A DNA stretch of 64,000 nucleotides from Citrus sinensis (Eukaryota; Streptophyta; Magnoliopsida; Sapindales; Rutaceae): the NCBI RefSeq assembly GCF_022201045.2, contig NC_068557.1, forward strand, positions 2,976,001 through 3,040,000, written 5' to 3'. This document shows, in pieces, positions 11,117-24,590 of this stretch (positions within the stretch are counted from its first letter, which is position 1; every line of letters starts with the position of its first letter). The position numbers and the translations under genes are program-made. A model generated the notes under the pieces. That model worked only from the letters and a program-made list of their open reading frames with translations, ran no database searches and was not told where the DNA came from.

Positions 11117-14100
11117 ATGCCGACCACCACCGCCTCCGCCGTCTGCACCACCGTCGGCAACAACATCCTTCTCCGCCTCACCTCCGGCGAGCGCGACGTC
11201 AAGCTCAAGGCTCTACGAGAACTCAAGAACCAAATCATCGGCAACCGGACGAAGAAGCTCTCGTTCCTCAAACTCGGAGCCGTTCCCGCCGTCGCCGGAA
11301 TCCTGTCCGACGCCGTATCGGCCGTTGATGTCGCTGATAATGATGAGAATGATAGGATTGTTAAGGATATTATTGTGCAGTCAGCTGCAGTGCTTGGCAG
11401 CTTCGCTTGCGGCTTCGAAGCCGGCGTCCGAGCCGTGCTGGACGCCGGCGCGTTTCCTAATTTGTCGCGGCTCCTTTCTTATACTGATGAAAAGTTAAAA
11501 TTTCATATCTTTGATCTTTTTTTCGCTTGACTATTGCATAACTTTTAAATTCAAATTATCGCAAGTTTTAAACTTTTGAATTATTTTAGTTTCCTTGAAC
11601 TCACAGTAATTATGCACCACATTGACCAATAATCAATGATCTAGTTTTAAAATTGGCAATTTTAGCGACATATTGATTCAAAGAGGTTGCTTGGTGGAGG
11701 AGATGCCGTTGCTTAAATCATATATGGAGGTGATGGTCTTTTGGACATATTTAGTTCCTCCAGTTTTAGTAATATCCCAAATGGGGATTATATTTCTGCA
11801 TTTTGATGAAAGCTAGGAAAAAGGATGATGAAAGAGGAGATAATTTATGCTCTTCAATTATTACTATTGTTATTTTAATTACCAAGGGATTTCCTGACGT
11901 GTGTATTGAGTTTGAATGTGAAGATTATTGTTGGATCGTACTACCTTTAGTAGATAGGATGTTTGTGTGCTATAATATCCTTGATAGGCGGTCTTCATTC
12001 ATCTAATATCATGCTCATCAGACCATTGTGTTACAATGTTGTTCTCCTAAAATTCCCAAGGTTGATAACATTCATCAAGCTATAGGAAGAGAAACTGTCA
12101 GAGCTATGTAGAATTGGTCTCACTGTAATGTATTGAATACTCAAAGAGATTTGTGTTATGTGTTAAGTGGGAAATATTTTTGTTTTGCACTTGCGGTGTT
12201 CACAGAACTGACCCTGTTTCGTGTAACTTTTTGTGTATGTGACTCTTATGGGTTTTTTTGGTTCTCCAGGTGGTGGATGCTGGTGCTCGTTCCCTTAAGA
12301 TGATTTATCAATCAAAAATGGCTCCAAAGTATGATTTCCTTCAAGAGGAAAATATGGAGTTTCTTCTTTCGTTGCTGAATAATGAAAGTGAAAATGTTAG
12401 CGGGCTTGGTGCAAGTATTATTTCTCATTCTTGTAAGACAAGTCTAGAGCAGAAGTTGTTGTTTGATGCAGGAGTTTTAAAGAGGCTTACTAGCCTTCTG
12501 GGGGGTTCTCTAATTCAGAGAGATGCTAGTTTAGAGTCTATAGCTACAATTTTCAAAAACAATCCTGAAGTTGTTTCACAGTTTGTAGGACCTGACACAG
12601 GAAGAACTTTGAGTTGTATAATTGAAATAGTAAAGGATAGGTTTGCCCGGACAAGATTGCTGGCTTCATTGTGCTTGATTGTCATAAGAAATGCTTCCCC
12701 TTGCTATCTGCAAGATGTAGGAATCAAAACCAAACTGATAAATAATCTACTTGAGCTTCTTGATGATCCTGGTCGAGTGGGGGATGAAGCTTCCTTTGCT
12801 TTTTCTAGTTTAATAGCAGAAAAGGAAGATATGCAGAAACTAGCATTTGAGGTTAATGGCGTTGATAAACTTTACAACCACTTGCAAAAAGGCTCCTTAC
12901 ATCCCCGGCGTTTTGAGGGTATATTGTTGGCATTGGCTGACATGTGCTCAAAGTTGGAATGTTGTCGGTCTAGATGTTTGTCATTGCAGGTCTGTCGTGG
13001 TGTGCGTGTGTTATTTTAGCATTTTTGTCATTTCTAATTTTCCTGTTTTATTTATTCCTTTTCTATAAAACTTTGCTTGTATTTGCGTGATTTTGTCATT
13101 TCTTTTAAAGCATCATCACTATAAGACCTGCATTGGTGAATTGAGTTTCATATGTCTAATTGTATAACTAATAGTCACGAAGCTGCCTGATTCTTACTTG
13201 TCCTAGAATAGGCACCAAATATTATGATTTTCTGTTATTTTCCTTTTGCTGTCTACTAGCTTCTCTTTGGGCCTCTATCTCTAGAGCTTTTCTGGATACT
13301 TCATTTTTCTCCATCCATTTTACTGGTAGAGGATCTTGGATTGAATTTTTAGTTTCTTGATATTTTTGGTAAGTCAAGAGGACTTGGTTTTTATAGATTT
13401 CAGTAAGAGATATATTGTCGGCAAATGTAAAGATCTCTTCCGTTCTCCTCATAGTTTTTCTTAATCTTAATCTCAAAAAATTAAAAAAAAATGTTCTTGA
13501 GCTTTTCCTGATAGCTCGTTCTTCTTCTTGAATCTCATTTTACCCGTATAGGTTTTCCTTTGGTTTTTTTTTTTTAAAGCTTTTGAATAATTGTCAATCA
13601 TATTTTTACAATCCATGAAAAATGGGTGGTTAATTTACTTCTTTTGAATGTTGTACCGCACAAAGTACAAAATTATAATGGTCAATGTTATGCTAAATTT
13701 CTTGAAATATAAAGGTACTGGGATTTTGTTATAATTGAATAAATGTAGTCAAATAGAATATATAATTAGTAAGCTTTCAAAATTCTTGTCTTAAAAACTT
13801 CACTGATTCACAGTTATTCTCCTTGAAAATAGGTATTGAAGTTGGTAGTTGATGCACTAGCTCATGACAGTTCTGATGTACGTAGTGCTGCTTGCATGTG
13901 CTTAAGAAGTGTATCTCGATCAATCAAGGTTTGCATTATATATCTTAAGCTTTGTGGTACCAAAAAGATTTGAGTTTGATACACATTCTTGCTGATAAAG
14001 TTCATTCAGAATTTGAGTGCAGGTTCTTTTATGAATGAAACAATTGTTATTCCCTTGGTTCGGCTTTTAGATGACACTTCTACTGCTGTCCAGGTTAGCA

Positions 14101-17100
14101 CTTTTGTATTTACTTTTCTAGAAGAGTTTACTGTAAAATTTGCCTATGAACCTGATAGATTTTTTGAAATAACTTGGGTACATGCAATGGCATCTATAAA
14201 TTTAACCTACTGAGTTTGGTGCTATTTTTCTTATTGTTTTTTAGAAAGTAATGGGACAGACAATATCTAATAGTTTTGACTGGCCCCGGAGTGTGGTGTT
14301 TGGATGGGAAGCAAAATGCATTCTAGCCTCTGGATGCAATTTGCGGGGGTCATCGATGCCGATTTCTGTGAAAAAGAACAAAACATATGAACTCTTTCTG
14401 ATTGTTGCAAATAATTATTTGTGTGTAAACTGACGAAGACATTAATTCTTTCACATCAGAGCTCATGAGAATTGGCAGCCAACTTTATGATCTTGAATTT
14501 GTTTCTGGTGTTCATAGTATTGATCTTTATGAAAACACGGTTTGAAAGTTACTATATGGATGAAATGAGGGAAAAGTGCATTATAACTGTGTTAATAGTC
14601 TTCATACTCCATTTACCAGGTGGCAGCTCTTGGTGCTATCAGCAACATAGTGGTTGACTTTACGACTCGTCGGTCAACTTTTATACGTTTGGGTGGTGTG
14701 AAGCTGCTTGTTCAGTTATCGAAATCAATGGATTCAACTATCAGGTTAAATGCTCTACGGGCATTGAGGAACTTGATTTTCCTAGCAGAGGACAAGTGCA
14801 AGGAAGAGATATTTATGGAGCTTACAGCATCATTATTAGCAAGTCTCATCTGTGGTAATGACCTAATTTTGCTTCTGGCCTTCCTCATTTCTTTTAGCTA
14901 TGGTAATGCCAAAAACAATTGAAAACCATTTTTTAATACTGCTTTTACACTGCAGATCCCGAACCGTCTGTCCAAGAGCAAGCTTTGGCTCTTGTTCGCA
15001 ATCTTGTTGACGGACGTATAAACTCTGTTGAGTATATCTTTGCTGAAGATGGTATTATATTAGATGCTGTGGGGAGACAATTACGGATTGCATCTAAAGC
15101 CGAAATTGAGATACAGGTTAGGAGTTTTTTCTTGTTAGGAACGTCTGGGAAATTATTTTTGTAACCAGTGAATCCTATCGAAATGTTGAGGTGAATTGTG
15201 TATTTTAATTGCGACATGTTAATGCTAATCTATAACATGACACGTCTTTTATAATTGTGTTGATAAATACCTCATTGAATGAAGCTACACGTGGACCAGT
15301 GGGGCATGCACCCTCACCAACTCATTTATTATTTTATTTTATTTTATTTTTGGAAAATAATATGTGAAGAAATTTGGATGAATTTTTTTACCTCTAGTTA
15401 TTCATTAAAATATATTTATGATGAATAAATTATTATTTTTGCTTATTGTACTGTCACCATTTCACATTTGTTAAAATCTTGCTCCACTTAGTATTTATGG
15501 TTAAAAAGTTTTTTATTGGATATCGTGTACAAATAACTAATCACTTTAAATCACACTCATATATACAATGATTTTTTTTAATATAAATGTTGTAACTAAT
15601 TAAAGTACAATGCAGTAAGCTTTTGGAATGTGAACATGTGATATGAAGAACTTGTAAAATTATATTATTATTTTTATTATTTTTATTACATACTTTGTTT
15701 ACCGTTTTGTCTTAATATTTTGCCCCCAAACAAAAAAAAAAAATTCCTTTTTGGCTTAATAGCATTAGTTGAGTATATACAATTCAAACTTCCATTTTGT
15801 TGAACATGAAATTTTTGAAAGGTTCTCTCACACAGTCTGTGAGAAAGTCCCACACAAATTCTCTGAGACTCTTATACAAATATATATGTTTTTATAAAAT
15901 ATAATATACCTATGGAAATAATAATTGTGATTTGATGTATTCATGTGATCCATTTAAGGAAACTATTTAGATTAGAACTTTAATATCTGAAAAGTTATTT
16001 CATTATTTTCATCTAGAAGAATGTGGCCATAATTTGTGCATGTTGAAGGTCTCCTGGAAATTGAGCTGCATATATTTTTTTTAAGTACTATTATTATACC
16101 GTGGCAATAGTAGCTTTCTACTAATATAATTAAGGAACTGCCAGTGGCCTATTTCATATCATCATGAGTTCTAATGATGAATCTATTGATATGCACACAT
16201 AAAAGAACCAGTAACTAATTAATATATTTAGTTGAATTTGTGAAGACACTTCCTATTTGTTTGTTAAAATCGTGTGTTTGGAAAGTTTATACATAGTTGT
16301 TTTTCTTGTTTGATTACAGTTTGCTAATTGTTGCATTGCCATGTTTGGAATGTTATTATGTTATAAAAGTGTTGACACTATTGCTTATTTTGATACATGA
16401 TTTCATTCCTGTGTTTTTTCACTGTGATTTAAGCATGTGTTACGATACTTTGCAGAAAAAATTAGCACAAGTTATTTATCATGTAATGTTAGTATGGTTA
16501 TGTTACCTTAGTAGAGTACATATGAAATTCATCCCTGAAATGAGAGGAAGATGATATTTGTGAGGGAACCATAGGTGAACAAGATTTTAAATCAATATTA
16601 GATATCTTTTGGTGATTACTAAAATTAATTTTGATTTAGTAACTTGTGTTTTAGACTCTTAGTACATACTAGCACAGGTGTGCTTCTGGAAATTGACCAT
16701 TTTCTTATCTAATTTTGTCGGTTGTGTCAATTTGTAACCAGGGTGCTTTAAAGGGCACGAGTAACTGTGTTGGTTTTTCTTTGAAGTAACTTGAATGTCT
16801 TATTTGGACCATGTGTGGTAACAGGGTGTGGCTGCATTTTTCCTTCGTACCTAACATATGATACCCGAAATCCTTGTCATGTAGGGAATGTATGTGCTCG
16901 GCAATGTAGCGACTGGGAAAGAGTCTCATAAGGAAGCAGTAATGGACCAACTCCTTCTGCGTGCAGAGAATAAGGCCCAGTCTTGTATAATTAAGTTTCT
17001 ACAGAGTAATGACAGCCGCTTACGTACAGCTGCTGTCTGGGCTGTATTAAATCTCACATGTTCATCAAGTCCAGGTTCATCTGGCAGGCTTGTGAAACTA

Positions 17101-17304
17101 CATGATGCTGGCATAGTTTCTCACGTCAAGAATATGGTGAACGATCCCTGCTTGGATGTCAAGGTCATTTATTTTTCATCTCTATCTGGATTTCTTATAG
17201 TTGTTTTGATGGTCTGCTTAATGACATCTAGATTTTCTTTGGTGCAGCTTCGTGTTAAAACAGCGCTAGAACAATTTAATAGTTTTGATGATAGCTTGGT
17301 ATGA
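11117..17304 (+). CDS. ARMC8: ARMC8 homologue, armadillo-repeat subunit of the GID/CTLH E3 ligase
   Basis: Eight coding exons: 11117-11493, 12270-12989, 13833-13928, 14010-14093, 14620-14854, 14956-15116, 16885-17163 and 17248-17304. They encode about 669 residues, close to animal ARMC8. The protein is helical armadillo repeats throughout. The N-terminus shows the family segment IGNRTKKLSFLKLGAVP, and exon 5 the segment RLNALRALRNLIF. In yeast and animals this subunit (Gid5/Vid28) scaffolds the ligase and holds the substrate receptor; nuclear and cytosolic action is inferred for plants. Exon 1 starts at the first ATG after a CT-rich leader, and the GC-rich first exon contrasts with the AT-rich rest. 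All junctions from exon 2 onward are canonical and in phase. The exon 1/2 junction is not: the only nearby GT donor leaves the frame one base short (see findings). Family identity is strong; whether this allele is intact is open. Confidence 0.88.
13222..13476 (-). pseudogene. Possible pararetrovirus-derived coding fragment in ARMC8 intron 2
   Basis: An 84-codon minus-strand frame lies in the intron and is antisense to ARMC8. It has a coding-like composition rich in Glu, Lys, Arg and Gln and is predicted helical. The segment TEIYKNQVLLTYQKY and the following charged stretch resemble, from memory, part of the polyprotein of endogenous caulimovirids. Upstream the resemblance to coding continues with stops and frame breaks, so this would be a decayed relic. 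It could instead be a host gene fragment. The assignment is tentative. Confidence 0.3.
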
Positions 17305-20300
17305 TCCTCGATTTTCCTAGTGAAGTGATACCAATGCAGTTTCTCAGTTGTGGGTTTCACCTTATTTGTAAGATACTGTGCATCTTTTCACCGGCGGCTT
17401 CCAACAACAAGGTATGTGTTGGTTAAGTTCTTGTCAGCTTCAGTTACGGTTATAGAATTAGAGTACTAATTTGGTATTGCAACAGTCAAAATGAGGGCTT
17501 TTCTTGTTGTGCCTTCATTTGCTTGAGTATGCTTCGAATGCACCGGTGATCTTGTGAATAAATTTCTCTCTCTGCGTTGTTGTTGTTCCTCTTTCTGCAG
17601 GCCTCAACATCTTGCTTGCAGTTTTTGACAGTCAGAGCAGTAGGAGAGCTTTCTCATGTTGTAGATCCCTCCAGCAAGGTTTTATTTGTAAATCTTAATA
17701 CCTTGATACATACATATTTATGTCCAATTTTTTGTATGTATCAGATCATTGTATTGATATAGAACTGTAATGTTGTACCATGTAACTTGTATATTGCATT
17801 TCAAATCTGCATCCATTTTCTGTAATTTTGAGCGAGAAATTTCTAGCGTAAAAACCTAAATGTTAGCATGTTGCTGTTTCAATAGCTTATGTAGAAGCTT
17901 TGTTTGTTCGGTACTATGTACACAAAATGTTACAATATTGTTATCTATTATTTTATTTTTTACGTGGTCAAAATATATATGGCTCAGGATTTGTATCTTT
18001 TTGAACGTTGAATCAAGGATATGTTCTTTGTTATTGTGTTTGGAGGAATGAACTAATTTTATGCCCAAACTTGGGCAGTTCTAGTGTTGCACTACTATGG
18101 CTGTGTTCTTGCTAAATGGAAACTCCTAAACCGTTAAGTTTGTCAGTGATCGAAGAGACAAAAAAAGGCTTGAAAACTTAGCCAATAACTGATCTGATTG
18201 TTCTGGGAATTATTTGCCCTGAATGGCTGAGTATGAATCAGTGAACACTACATAATCCCGAGGGTCATGGGGTGACATTGTTACTGTAGCCAAGCAAATG
18301 ACAACTAGGAATTGGTTTTCTTTCTGAGTGGCAAGATTAAGATAGACGATTAGCAATCTGTGTCCCATTTTATGTCAGAATTTTTAACTTTGCTGCCTAA
18401 TGTTGTCCGTTGAAGGAGGAGGAAAGTATTGCCAACTACTTTAGATTTTCTATGAAAAAGAACAAAAAAAAAAAAAGCACCCGAACTGTTAAGTTTTGCT
18501 TTGATGTCCCAGCAGATTCCCTGTGATAGTATTAGCAATTCGTGTTACGTTTATGTTACTGATTTTTGTGTCATTTACTCTCACGTGGCAAATTCAATCA
18601 ATAGTCAATGCCTCTGAGCGGGGTGTAAGGAGACGGTGCACTTTTCTGCTGTCGTTGGTTTTTTTCTTTGAAATAATTATTATAATTAATTTTTATTTTC
18701 TGGCGGGAGAGGTTCCCCAGTCAAAGTGCGTATTTATTAATACGAATAATAATAATAATACTCCTATGAATATAAAAGAAGAAAAAAAAAAAAAGAAATG
18801 CTCTGAAATTCCAAAAATAGGATGCAATGAATTAGTAATTCAACGGTCGGTGATGCTACCAATTGCGTGACTTTAATTTCTATGATTGGCCATGGAATCT
18901 CCCTCTTCTCCACGATATTTTAGTTTCGTACCAAGCAAAGAATCTATCATTTCTCACGCGGTTAAGAACGCGTGCAGACCAAACTCCAAGCAGCGGGAGA
19001 TGTAGGAGGAAAATACAACTATACAAGCACCGAACGGTGTATGATTACAAAAGGTGTGAATGAACCCGTAACATCAAGTTTGTGTTAGACTCTTTTTTTT
19101 GACATCTTCATATATATATAAAAAACTTAATAGATGGTTACATTGTGTTAGACTTTTTTTTGCATCAAAAAGATTAGAGAAAATGAAGGAAAGTGGAGTA
19201 ATTTACTTAATGATTGTAAAAGTAAATTTTGATAAGTAAGATTACATGAACTTAAAATCAGCGTAGAAGTAGCTTGAAAATAGACTTAAATTTAGTTCAA
19301 AATGAGTTAAATATCAAGTTCATAAAAATTGAGTAGTCTAATTATTTTTTAATTAACTTACTAACAGTAATAGTATACTTAATCCTACGTGAGTTAGCAT
19401 AATAAATGACCCTTGTAACAGGCCTAAAAATTACTGGGATGACTTATTTATCAGTTCAAATGATGAATAGAACATTGAATTTTATACGGGAGGTTTTATT
19501 CTTAAATTGAATTTTAGAACATTGAATTGTAACATGCCTAAAAATTCTTATATGTCTTGATTCCTCTAACCCACCTAAGTGCTAAAATTTTCTTTCATAA
19601 GAAATGTTTTAACTCCCTTGTCTTTGCTTTATTCCAAATTTATTAAAAGAAAAGGTTTCTTGACTTAACATAGTTACTAGAGAAATAAAAATTATTCTAA
19701 CGTCAGGTATATAAAGAAAAATGCTTTAATTGTAGCATCTTATGTCTAATATAATGATTGGTGATTTGGTGCTACTTAATTATGAGATAATAAAATTAAC
19801 TATTATTGAGTACATGATGACGAGCCATAATGAGCAATTAAAAATTATAAATATAATAGTAATGAAACAAGTTCAAGACAACATCCATTAGGATTTAAAA
19901 TTTTCTTTTAAAATTAGTGCCTAAACGATATTATTTAAAGCTTATTTTTATCACCCATCTCGTTTATTAAAAAAAATTGCAGGTGGGTTGAAAGATCCAA
20001 GCGTGCAAGTGGGAAATGGGCATTAAGAATTTCAACCGCAAGTAGTATTCAGGAACTTTACAAACACGTTTGCAAAACACCAAAGAGTGTGTTGAAGATT
20101 CTATATTCCACGTGTCTCAGAAGCCACCAAATTGGAGCAACTGTCCAGGAACAAGAAGTTACTCTATAACAAATCAACCGAATTAAACACTTGAAGCCAA
20201 GCCAACTTTGATTTTGCTTTTGGCTTGGAGGATTTCCCACCTTATGATTTTGTCTGGTCGTGATTTTATTTCAATTAAGCCACCACATTATTCAATATTC

Positions 20301-20562
20301 AACACTTAGAAAAATTATCCTTCCTTGCACACAAGTACTTGCCAATTTCCATTCTCCAAGCCAACCTCCACCTCCTCATCATCATAATCTTTGACTACAA
20401 TTCCTCAATTCCAATTTTCTTGGAAACCCAGTTGCTTTTTCTTCATATTCTCTAGTGGGTATCTTTTATCTTCATCAAATTTCCCTTCCTGCTTAAAAAT
20501 AAAAAATAAAAAATTTGGACTTCAGTTTGTCGAGTTAGGATTTTTCTGTTGAGAAAAAAAGA
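17305..20562. other. ARMC8 3' region and RbcX upstream spacer
   Basis: The first 400-600 bases probably hold the ARMC8 3' UTR, which may be spliced: a polypyrimidine tract and CAG lie at 17590-17600. A CACGTG core with the context TCACGTGGC occurs near 18582-18590. From about 19080 to 20300 the DNA is AT-rich with no gene seen. A CT/CA-rich leader precedes the RbcX start codon. Confidence 0.5.
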
Positions 20563-23500
20563 ATGGTGGGAGCTTTATCAGTGGTGGGTTCATCAGTGAT
20601 GGACTCACATGCTGGGCCATGTTTGTGCTTGGATGCTTTGCCAACGAGTGTAAAAGGTGGTGGTGAGTTGGTGTTGCGGAGGAATTCATCAGTGAAGAGG
20701 AAGAAGGTGAAGGTGGCAGCGAGGTCACTGGAATTGGGAAGTTCATTTGTGGATTCATGGGATGATTGGAGGCTTTCGTCGAAAGTGATTTCGAATATGG
20801 TCAATAGGAGTTCAAGGAAGCGGAAGCAGAGGAGAGATCGGAGGCCTGTGATTGTTAATGAGGTTGGTGGGCAGTATGAAGATAGCTTTGAGGATGTTAA
20901 AAAGGTGAGAAATTAAATTGCTTCAAATTAATTTAATTATCAGAGATTATTGTATGCCTTTGTTGGTAGCATTGCAAATCAGTTTCTTTAGGATTGGAAA
21001 CAGTGGAGACACATTTATTAAATTAGCGGTAATGGTAGAGCCACGAACTCTTTCTACAAACAGATATAACATAGCACTATTAGTTGGATGAACACAAAAA
21101 ATAAAGAAAATAAATTAATCATGCGGGTTATGTAGTGTTTCTAATCCAACCAAAACCGTCGTGATACATCAGTTTGTACGAAATACTTTGGTTTGCAAAT
21201 TTGTCCCTTCCAACATTCTTGTGAGAGGAAATCGATCCATTAATCTCTTGCTTCCATGTCAAGAGACAAACCAACTAGAATATCTCCTTCAAGATACATC
21301 TATTTACTGACGTTGTTTCTAAGTAGAAGAAAACTTTTTTCATCTATTGGTAGCAATTATGACTTCATTTTTGTTATTGAGGGAAGGTATAACTTAATAT
21401 TTGAATAGAATATGCTTTATAATTTCTTTGTCAAGTAGTGCAGCCTGTATTTAATTAGTGTGGCTACAAATTCGTAAGAAGCCTTTTTTTCCCCTCTGCC
21501 AAGCGTTTGTACCCTGTTATTCCTTGTAACAATAGCACTTAGAAAGTGGCTGTTGTCATAGCTTATTGCAGCTCTCTTGATACGACAAAAATAGGATCTT
21601 TGAAATTGTTAGATCTATCTTTGTGATCTTTCCTGGAAGCTGCAGGTTTTCTTCAATCTCTCTTGTTTCAAATCTTTGTAGTGGAAGGATTGCATTATGT
21701 TGAGAATTGGGTCATTTTTCGTGCTTTATGCTTACGGGTGCCTTGAAGCATAAGGAGTGTTTATATTTCTAAACGGCAATATAATCTGAAGATTACCACA
21801 ACTTAGTGTGATGCAATGATTGAAATTGAATTAGGTAAGAAGCATAGAATTCGTTATTTTCAAGCTACTGAAGAAGAGTGGTCATTATTAGTTGTGTTAA
21901 CACCTTTACTGGTAAGATCTTTTTAGATGGCATAAGAGGCTTTGGTGAGGTTAGGGTGGGGTTCCCCGGGGCATGAGTTCAAGGGTGTAAAATAAAGAAA
22001 ATGGTATATTAGTAAAGAAAAAATAGGTTGGGTGGGGGGCTGGCTAACAAAAAGTAGTTTTCACAAGCTGCAGCAGGTGTAATGTCTCCCTTCGTGCAAA
22101 TTGCCCTTTTATTTTCCGCATAATGTTAACGTGGGGATAGAATAAACCTAGTAATTGCGCAGTCATGAAATCCATTACATCCCCTTCTCAATTCTAGTGC
22201 ATTAGTAATTTTTCTATATTATGTCGAACTGCTACTAGATTAGTAATCACACAACCAATGTGGTCTTGACATATTTACTCTTAACATTGTGCTCATATCA
22301 TGATTTGATTTCCTAATCATTCTCTTGCTATTACATAACCAACTATTCTTGACATATTTACTTTGACATTTTTTTGGTGCTCGTATCATGATTTATTTCC
22401 TATGTCTCTTCATATCAATTGTTTTCTATCTTTTTCATTGACGAAGAGTCTTCTGCTTGCAGCAAATTCAAAACTATTTCACATACAAAGCAGTTAGGAC
22501 AGTTCTTCACCAGCTTTACGAGATGAATCCGACGCAATATATGTGGTTTTACAAGTAAGTTGGGTTTTCAATTTTGTGAGGAGTTTCCATTATACTAACT
22601 CAATGCAAACAAATATACTGAGATATTATACTTTATATCAAGCTTCCAAGGCATATTGCTGGTTTTCAAAACTTCTAATCCTTTCATTTTAGAGTTTATA
22701 AACTTTAAGGAAACAAGAAAAGAAGATTTTATGTAAATCGGCTTGATTTAAGTTTTTCTCAACACATATGGACTTTCTAACCAAAATTATGCAAATAAAA
22801 ATGGCCAGCAAGGAGAGAAAGATTTGTCTGATAAGTAGCAACTGTTTTATTTATTTCTGCTGTCTTCCATATTTGACAGTTTTGTTGCAACAAATAAGCC
22901 TGGAGATGGAAAGCATTTCATCCGTATTCTTGGGAAGGTAGTCTCAGAAACCTTTGTGCTCTTCTTGTTTCTAAATATTAAGAGAAATGCGTCAACAGAA
23001 GATGTGGTTTGTGTTTTTCCACTGAAACTGCAGAACAACAACCCCATCTCAATAATGTTCATAATGATATATCTATCTGGCTTTGTTGAGGTAAGGTTAG
23101 GAGTTCTTGGAAATTAACAAAAACTCGCAAGATAATAAAGTGTTGGATTTGTCCTTACCAAATATCTCTTCCAGTGGCTAATCCCCCCATTGCTTAGCCA
23201 ATAGCCCAACCGGTAACTGAAAAGAGCAAGCCAGCTTTGATAGTGTCGTGGCTTCAATGATTTTCAATTAACTTGCAAAACCAGACCGGGATTTTGGAAA
23301 CAAAATTTACAGTTCTTATGCTAAATGAAATGTTTTTTTCTGCTTACAGGAGAAGCAGGACCTTGCTGAACGAGTGATGATAACGCGTCTTCACTTGTAT
23401 GGAAAATGGGTCAAGGTATTGGAAATTATTTAAAATCACCTAGCCTTTGACGTAACATGCGTGTGAAAAATGGGAGGGGAAAAAGGAAAAAAACACGAAA

Positions 23501-23568
23501 TGATGATTTTGTTTGTTACTTGATGTAGAAATGTGATCATGCTCAAATGTACAAAGCGATCTCTGATG

Positions 23569-23599
<31 letters not shown>

Positions 23600-23651
23600 T
23601 GAGACAGTGATATGGCCCTCGGATGATTCAAACACAGAGAAGATTGGCTGA
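20563..23651 (+). CDS. RBCX2: RbcX2-type Rubisco assembly chaperone, chloroplast
   Basis: Five coding exons: 20563-20904, 22463-22554, 22880-22937, 23350-23415 and 23529-23651, giving 226 residues. RbcX is a small helical dimer that clamps the C-terminus of the Rubisco large subunit during L8S8 assembly in the stroma. The first 70 or so residues are a Ser/Arg-rich plastid-targeting region. The RbcX core follows, beginning near DVKKQIQNYFTYKAVRTVL, with the family segments QLYEMNPTQYMWFYNF and GKHFIRILGKEKQDLAERVM. The NPTQY and FVATNKPGDGKHF features are typical of the eukaryotic RbcX-II class. All introns are GT-AG and phases close exactly. The expected length is about 200-230 residues. The long first intron may harbour repeat debris (see 21940-22120). 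Confidence 0.93.
21900..22120. other. Low-AT patch in RbcX intron 1, possible repeat debris
   Basis: The stretch around 21940-22070 contains GGGGTTCCCCGGGGCATGAG and GGGTGGGGGGCTGGC. Its base composition differs from the rest of the intron. It may be an old SINE or other retroelement remnant, but no target duplication or clear promoter boxes are visible. Confidence 0.25.
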
Positions 23652-24400
23652 GAGTGTGCTTCATATTTAATCTGCCATGGTTGTTCTTCTCGTCAAATCT
23701 TCTACTAGTTGTTATGCCTACTAGTATTATTCTTGCCCAGCTGAAATTACAAAATTTATGCTGTAAATTGTATATATATATATATTAAGTATCACTCAAA
23801 TAGTCTCATAGTTCGAAAGCAAGGCTCCCAAGCTTGCATTCCCTTTAATTAAATTGTACTAATTTGAAGTTGGTTCTGGTTTACTATTTTTTTTATTGAT
23901 TTGAGAGTTTATGGCATTTGAATTCACATTTTAGAGGTAGATTTTTTTTTTTTTCAGGTTCAATTCTTACACAAACTTCTATTTTATAATAATATAATAT
24001 TAGTGAATAATGTTGTTTTTGATGACGAATAATGTACGTGTAATTAATCAATTCAAGGAACAAATTTGACTAATTGCTGATTTGCTGTTAGTCTTACAAA
24101 TAGGCATCTCGATGAGATGCTAAACCTTCCGTCTTTGCATTCACATTTCTGATAATATAATTGAACATAAAATATTCACAAATCAACTGTAAATGCTTGC
24201 TAAGATTTGCTTCCTTTGATGTATCAAAGTTGAAGGTCTAGAAGTCTGACTGGGGAAAATTGAAAATAAAGAAAAGAGAGCAAAAAGGAAAAATCATCGG
24301 TTTCATTTTCAATAAAGGATAGAACTGTAAATGTGTTAAAGGGGCTTCACGAGGAGTAGAACCCATTATGGAATGAAATAAACCCAATATGAACCGTAAA

Positions 24401-24430
24401 TGGGCCTAACTTCTGTGACTGCCCGGCCCA
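24401..24430. promoter_or_regulatory. Site II (TGGGCY) promoter elements of the hnRNP-like gene
   Basis: TGGGCC at 24401-24406 and the inverted GGCCCA at 24425-24430 lie 160-190 bp upstream of the start codon at 24591. Paired site II motifs are bound by TCP factors and are typical of plant housekeeping and RNA-processing gene promoters. Confidence 0.5.
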
Positions 24431-24480
24431 ATTAACCCGGTCATTGAATCAAACCATCGTTCTCTAAAAGCATCAACCAA

Positions 24481-24528
24481 ATGCAGGGAGAGCAAGAAGC
24501 TCGAAGTAACACAAAGATTAAGAAATAA
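24481..24528 (+). other. Possible upstream ORF in the hnRNP-like leader, 15 codons
   Basis: ATGCAGGGAGAG opens a 15-codon frame ending TAA, 62 nt before the 14-nt coding exon. It would lie in the 5' UTR if transcription starts near the site II pair. Transcript evidence is absent, so this is only a candidate. Confidence 0.3.
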
Positions 24529-24590
24529 ACAAGGGTTAAAAAAAAAAAAAAATTTGGATAGCTCACGGCTCAACTATTTCAAATTTAAGA

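Noticed and set aside
15826..15844. Palindrome TCTCACACAGTCTGTGAGA in ARMC8 intron 6
   Set aside because: It is short; I looked for a transposon around it but found no paired ends or target duplication.
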